Positions 63,701-64,000 of a stretch of 64,000 nucleotides of DNA are shown here, piece after piece (positions within the stretch are counted from its first letter, which is position 1; the number at the start of each line of letters is the position of its first letter). The notes under the pieces were generated by a model. It saw only the letters and a program-made list of their open reading frames with translations. It was not told the DNA's origin and did not search any database. This DNA comes from Prolixibacteraceae bacterium (GTDB lineage Bacteria; Bacteroidota; Bacteroidia; Bacteroidales; Prolixibacteraceae). A program made the position numbers and the translations under genes. Location of the stretch: positions 186,001 to 250,000 of the forward strand of contig DOAQ01000049.1 of the NCBI GenBank assembly GCA_003506435.1, in the 5' to 3' direction.

Positions 63701-64000
63701 CGTTTAATTGGGACACACCAATAGCCAAAAATATAATTATAGATTTGGGACGAGTGGAAGTAATTGCAGAAGTAAAACTGAATGGAAAAATTTGCGGAAT
63801 AGTCTGGACACCACCATTTCAGATTGAGATTACAAGCGTTTTGAAACAAGGCAGAAATGATCTTGAAATTAAAGTAGCTAATACATGGTTGAACCGCTTG
63901 ATGGGAGATGGCAAAGGGATCAATATGGGAGCAGAAAAACACTCATGGACATCATGTAATCCTTTTACTAATGACCCAAAATATACAGTGTCCGGAGTCC
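60739..64000 (+). CDS. GH106-like alpha-L-rhamnosidase family protein, 3' end outside window
   Basis: Frame open from ATG 60739 to the window end, over 1087 codons without a stop. A twin-arginine-like signal MKRRKFIGGIIIG opens it. GH106 landmarks: FLNPPDSAKPHTWYHW, LEAMKSIGLGGVTLF, NCPGWSHSGGPWITPD, VHAEACGGGG (Glu534) and ADIPMNEFGDP (Glu561). The end shows the galactose-binding-like C-terminal sandwich (LEIKVANTWLNRLMGDG), so few residues should be missing. GH106 enzymes remove alpha-L-rhamnose from pectic or other rhamnose-containing glycans. It follows the SGNH gene by 26 bases. The residue set is divergent enough that a related activity is possible. Confidence 0.8.
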   Translation, partial: MKRRKFIGGIIIGTLGTTLDLHRGYCGEVKNRKLNIDELKCGFLNPPDSAKPHTWYHWREGRINTEAITAELEAMKSIGLGGVTLFAVASYGEIGQKIPCLSSEWHDRIRFTMRECKRIGLSFNFQNCPGWSHSGGPWITPDKNMMRVVSTKHMIDGGFTLKLDAPPSWPDSGDIYYRDIAVLAFPTPIGYKGLSLLPASKVTSNFIIGDLTWLNKTLNRDTDFAQVSTQIINQGESGWVQFEFPTVVTCRSVTITGSPNTKLPDEHRVVIFASDNGFDFKKVVRLSSYFSVYHRKEPCVNHAIPKTKARFFRLVWEGPAKLSLSRILLSSESVIYSQNSKTGELGRTFIDEPILPIEMDSIVPLDSILDITHHLDTQNKLTWTAPLGKSWTVVRIGYRSTGKRNAPAAPEATGLECDKFNPEAVALHFDRYAGEIIKDAEAVDFTNLAGITFDSWEAESQNWSPVFRDEFRKRRGYDVLNYLPAFTGFIVENREQTDRFLRDIRQTMSDLVSETFFGGMRKLAHKYGLQVHAEACGGGGAEAMTSDPVQHYLHADIPMNEFGDPLKVAVSSAHIKGQRVVAIEAYTQGRADWNSHPALLKPQGDMALCTGVTRFVFHTYAHNPDIEKIYPGPAFGPYGLAFSRGETWWEMGRAWIDYLSRCQFLLQTGKSVSDVLYFYGEEPGGPIPMVLETGYSESDKWAKLPYGFDYDLLPPEILIKDLSFKNGKLVLPSGTAYRLLVLRNSSLMTPEAAEKIKSLVKDGAIVLGPKPQRSLSLNNYPLCDEIVKKIGEEVWGNCDGKTAIRNSFGKGQVFWGITLKEVLNIISLSPDFSVRNSSENSNLLYIHRQDEDTDIYFISNQSDSIDFEAVFRVEEKKPEIWNPVNGSIKDTLDFYQKDGTTHLTLHLDSKASVFVIFRKTVSKYTTGKTVGNNSLTKQKSPVNGPWEVKFTPGWGAPETIEFTELEDWSKRPENGIKYYSGTAIYSTSFNWDTPIAKNIIIDLGRVEVIAEVKLNGKICGIVWTPPFQIEITSVLKQGRNDLEIKVANTWLNRLMGDGKGINMGAEKHSWTSCNPFTNDPKYTVSGV

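Noticed and set aside
1..64000. CRISPR array, tRNA, rRNA, phage or conjugative genes
   Set aside because: I found no regularly spaced repeats, no cloverleaf-like genes and no phage or conjugation proteins; the only mobile signals are the IS110 copy and the palindromic repeats.

Overview
The window is a carbohydrate-utilisation region from a Bacteroidota chromosome. Three complete sets of ECF sigma factor, FecR-type anti-sigma factor, SusC-like TonB-dependent transporter with an N-terminal STN domain, and SusD-like lipoprotein are present. The genes show A-rich ribosome-binding regions and promoters of the TTTG / TAnnTTTG type, both usual in this phylum. The sequence does not settle the genus; a glycan-degrading member of Bacteroidia is the safest reading. 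No tRNA, rRNA or CRISPR array was seen.

Layout. (1) Positions 1-1222 hold an IS110-family transposase cut by the window edge and split by a -1 frameshift at a run of nine A. (2) PUL A, 1498-12380: sigma, FecR, SusC, SusD, a perfect intrinsic terminator, then a GH50-like and a GH39-like hydrolase. (3) PUL B, 12660-31890: sigma, FecR, SusC, SusD, a hairpin, then two related clan GH-A hydrolases, a DUF6259-like protein, GH16, GH29 with a C-terminal discoidin-like domain, a short GH115-like protein and two SGNH esterase-like proteins. (4) 31968-32234 is a truncated lutA-like gene. (5) 32265-35563 on the minus strand: an SGNH plus alpha/beta-hydrolase fusion, a HAD phosphatase and a GntR-type regulator. 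(6) 35726-44104 on the plus strand, divergent from the regulator: MFS transporter, DUF4380 protein, sugar isomerase, an enlarged phosphomannose-isomerase-like protein, a ROK kinase, and a near copy of one PUL B GH-A enzyme. A 20-bp inverted repeat and a consensus promoter lie in the divergent gap. (7) 44304-47138: a D-lactate-dehydrogenase-type FAD/Fe-S protein. (8) PUL C, 47237 to beyond the window: sigma, FecR, SusC, SusD, DUF5017-like lipoprotein, LamG-like lipoprotein, exported Gfo/Idh/MocA oxidoreductase, exported xylose-isomerase-like TIM barrel, an SGNH relic, an intact SGNH hydrolase and a GH106-like enzyme running off the end.

How it fits together. Each SusCD pair would import oligosaccharides and signal through STN, FecR and its ECF sigma factor. 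The hydrolases and esterases trim the glycan, and the GntR-controlled operon would take up and catabolise a released sugar. The shared GH-A paralogue links PUL B with that operon. Fucose-like or galactose-like residues (GH29), uronic acid (GH115-like) and rhamnose (GH106-like) are the predicted decorations, but the actual glycans are not determined. No sulfatase gene was recognised, which argues against a highly sulfated algal substrate.

Most notable non-coding structure: each of the three FecR-SusC gaps holds a strong hairpin of unrelated sequence, and two inverted copies of a roughly 164-bp palindromic repeat flank an 11-kb segment containing the core of PUL C.
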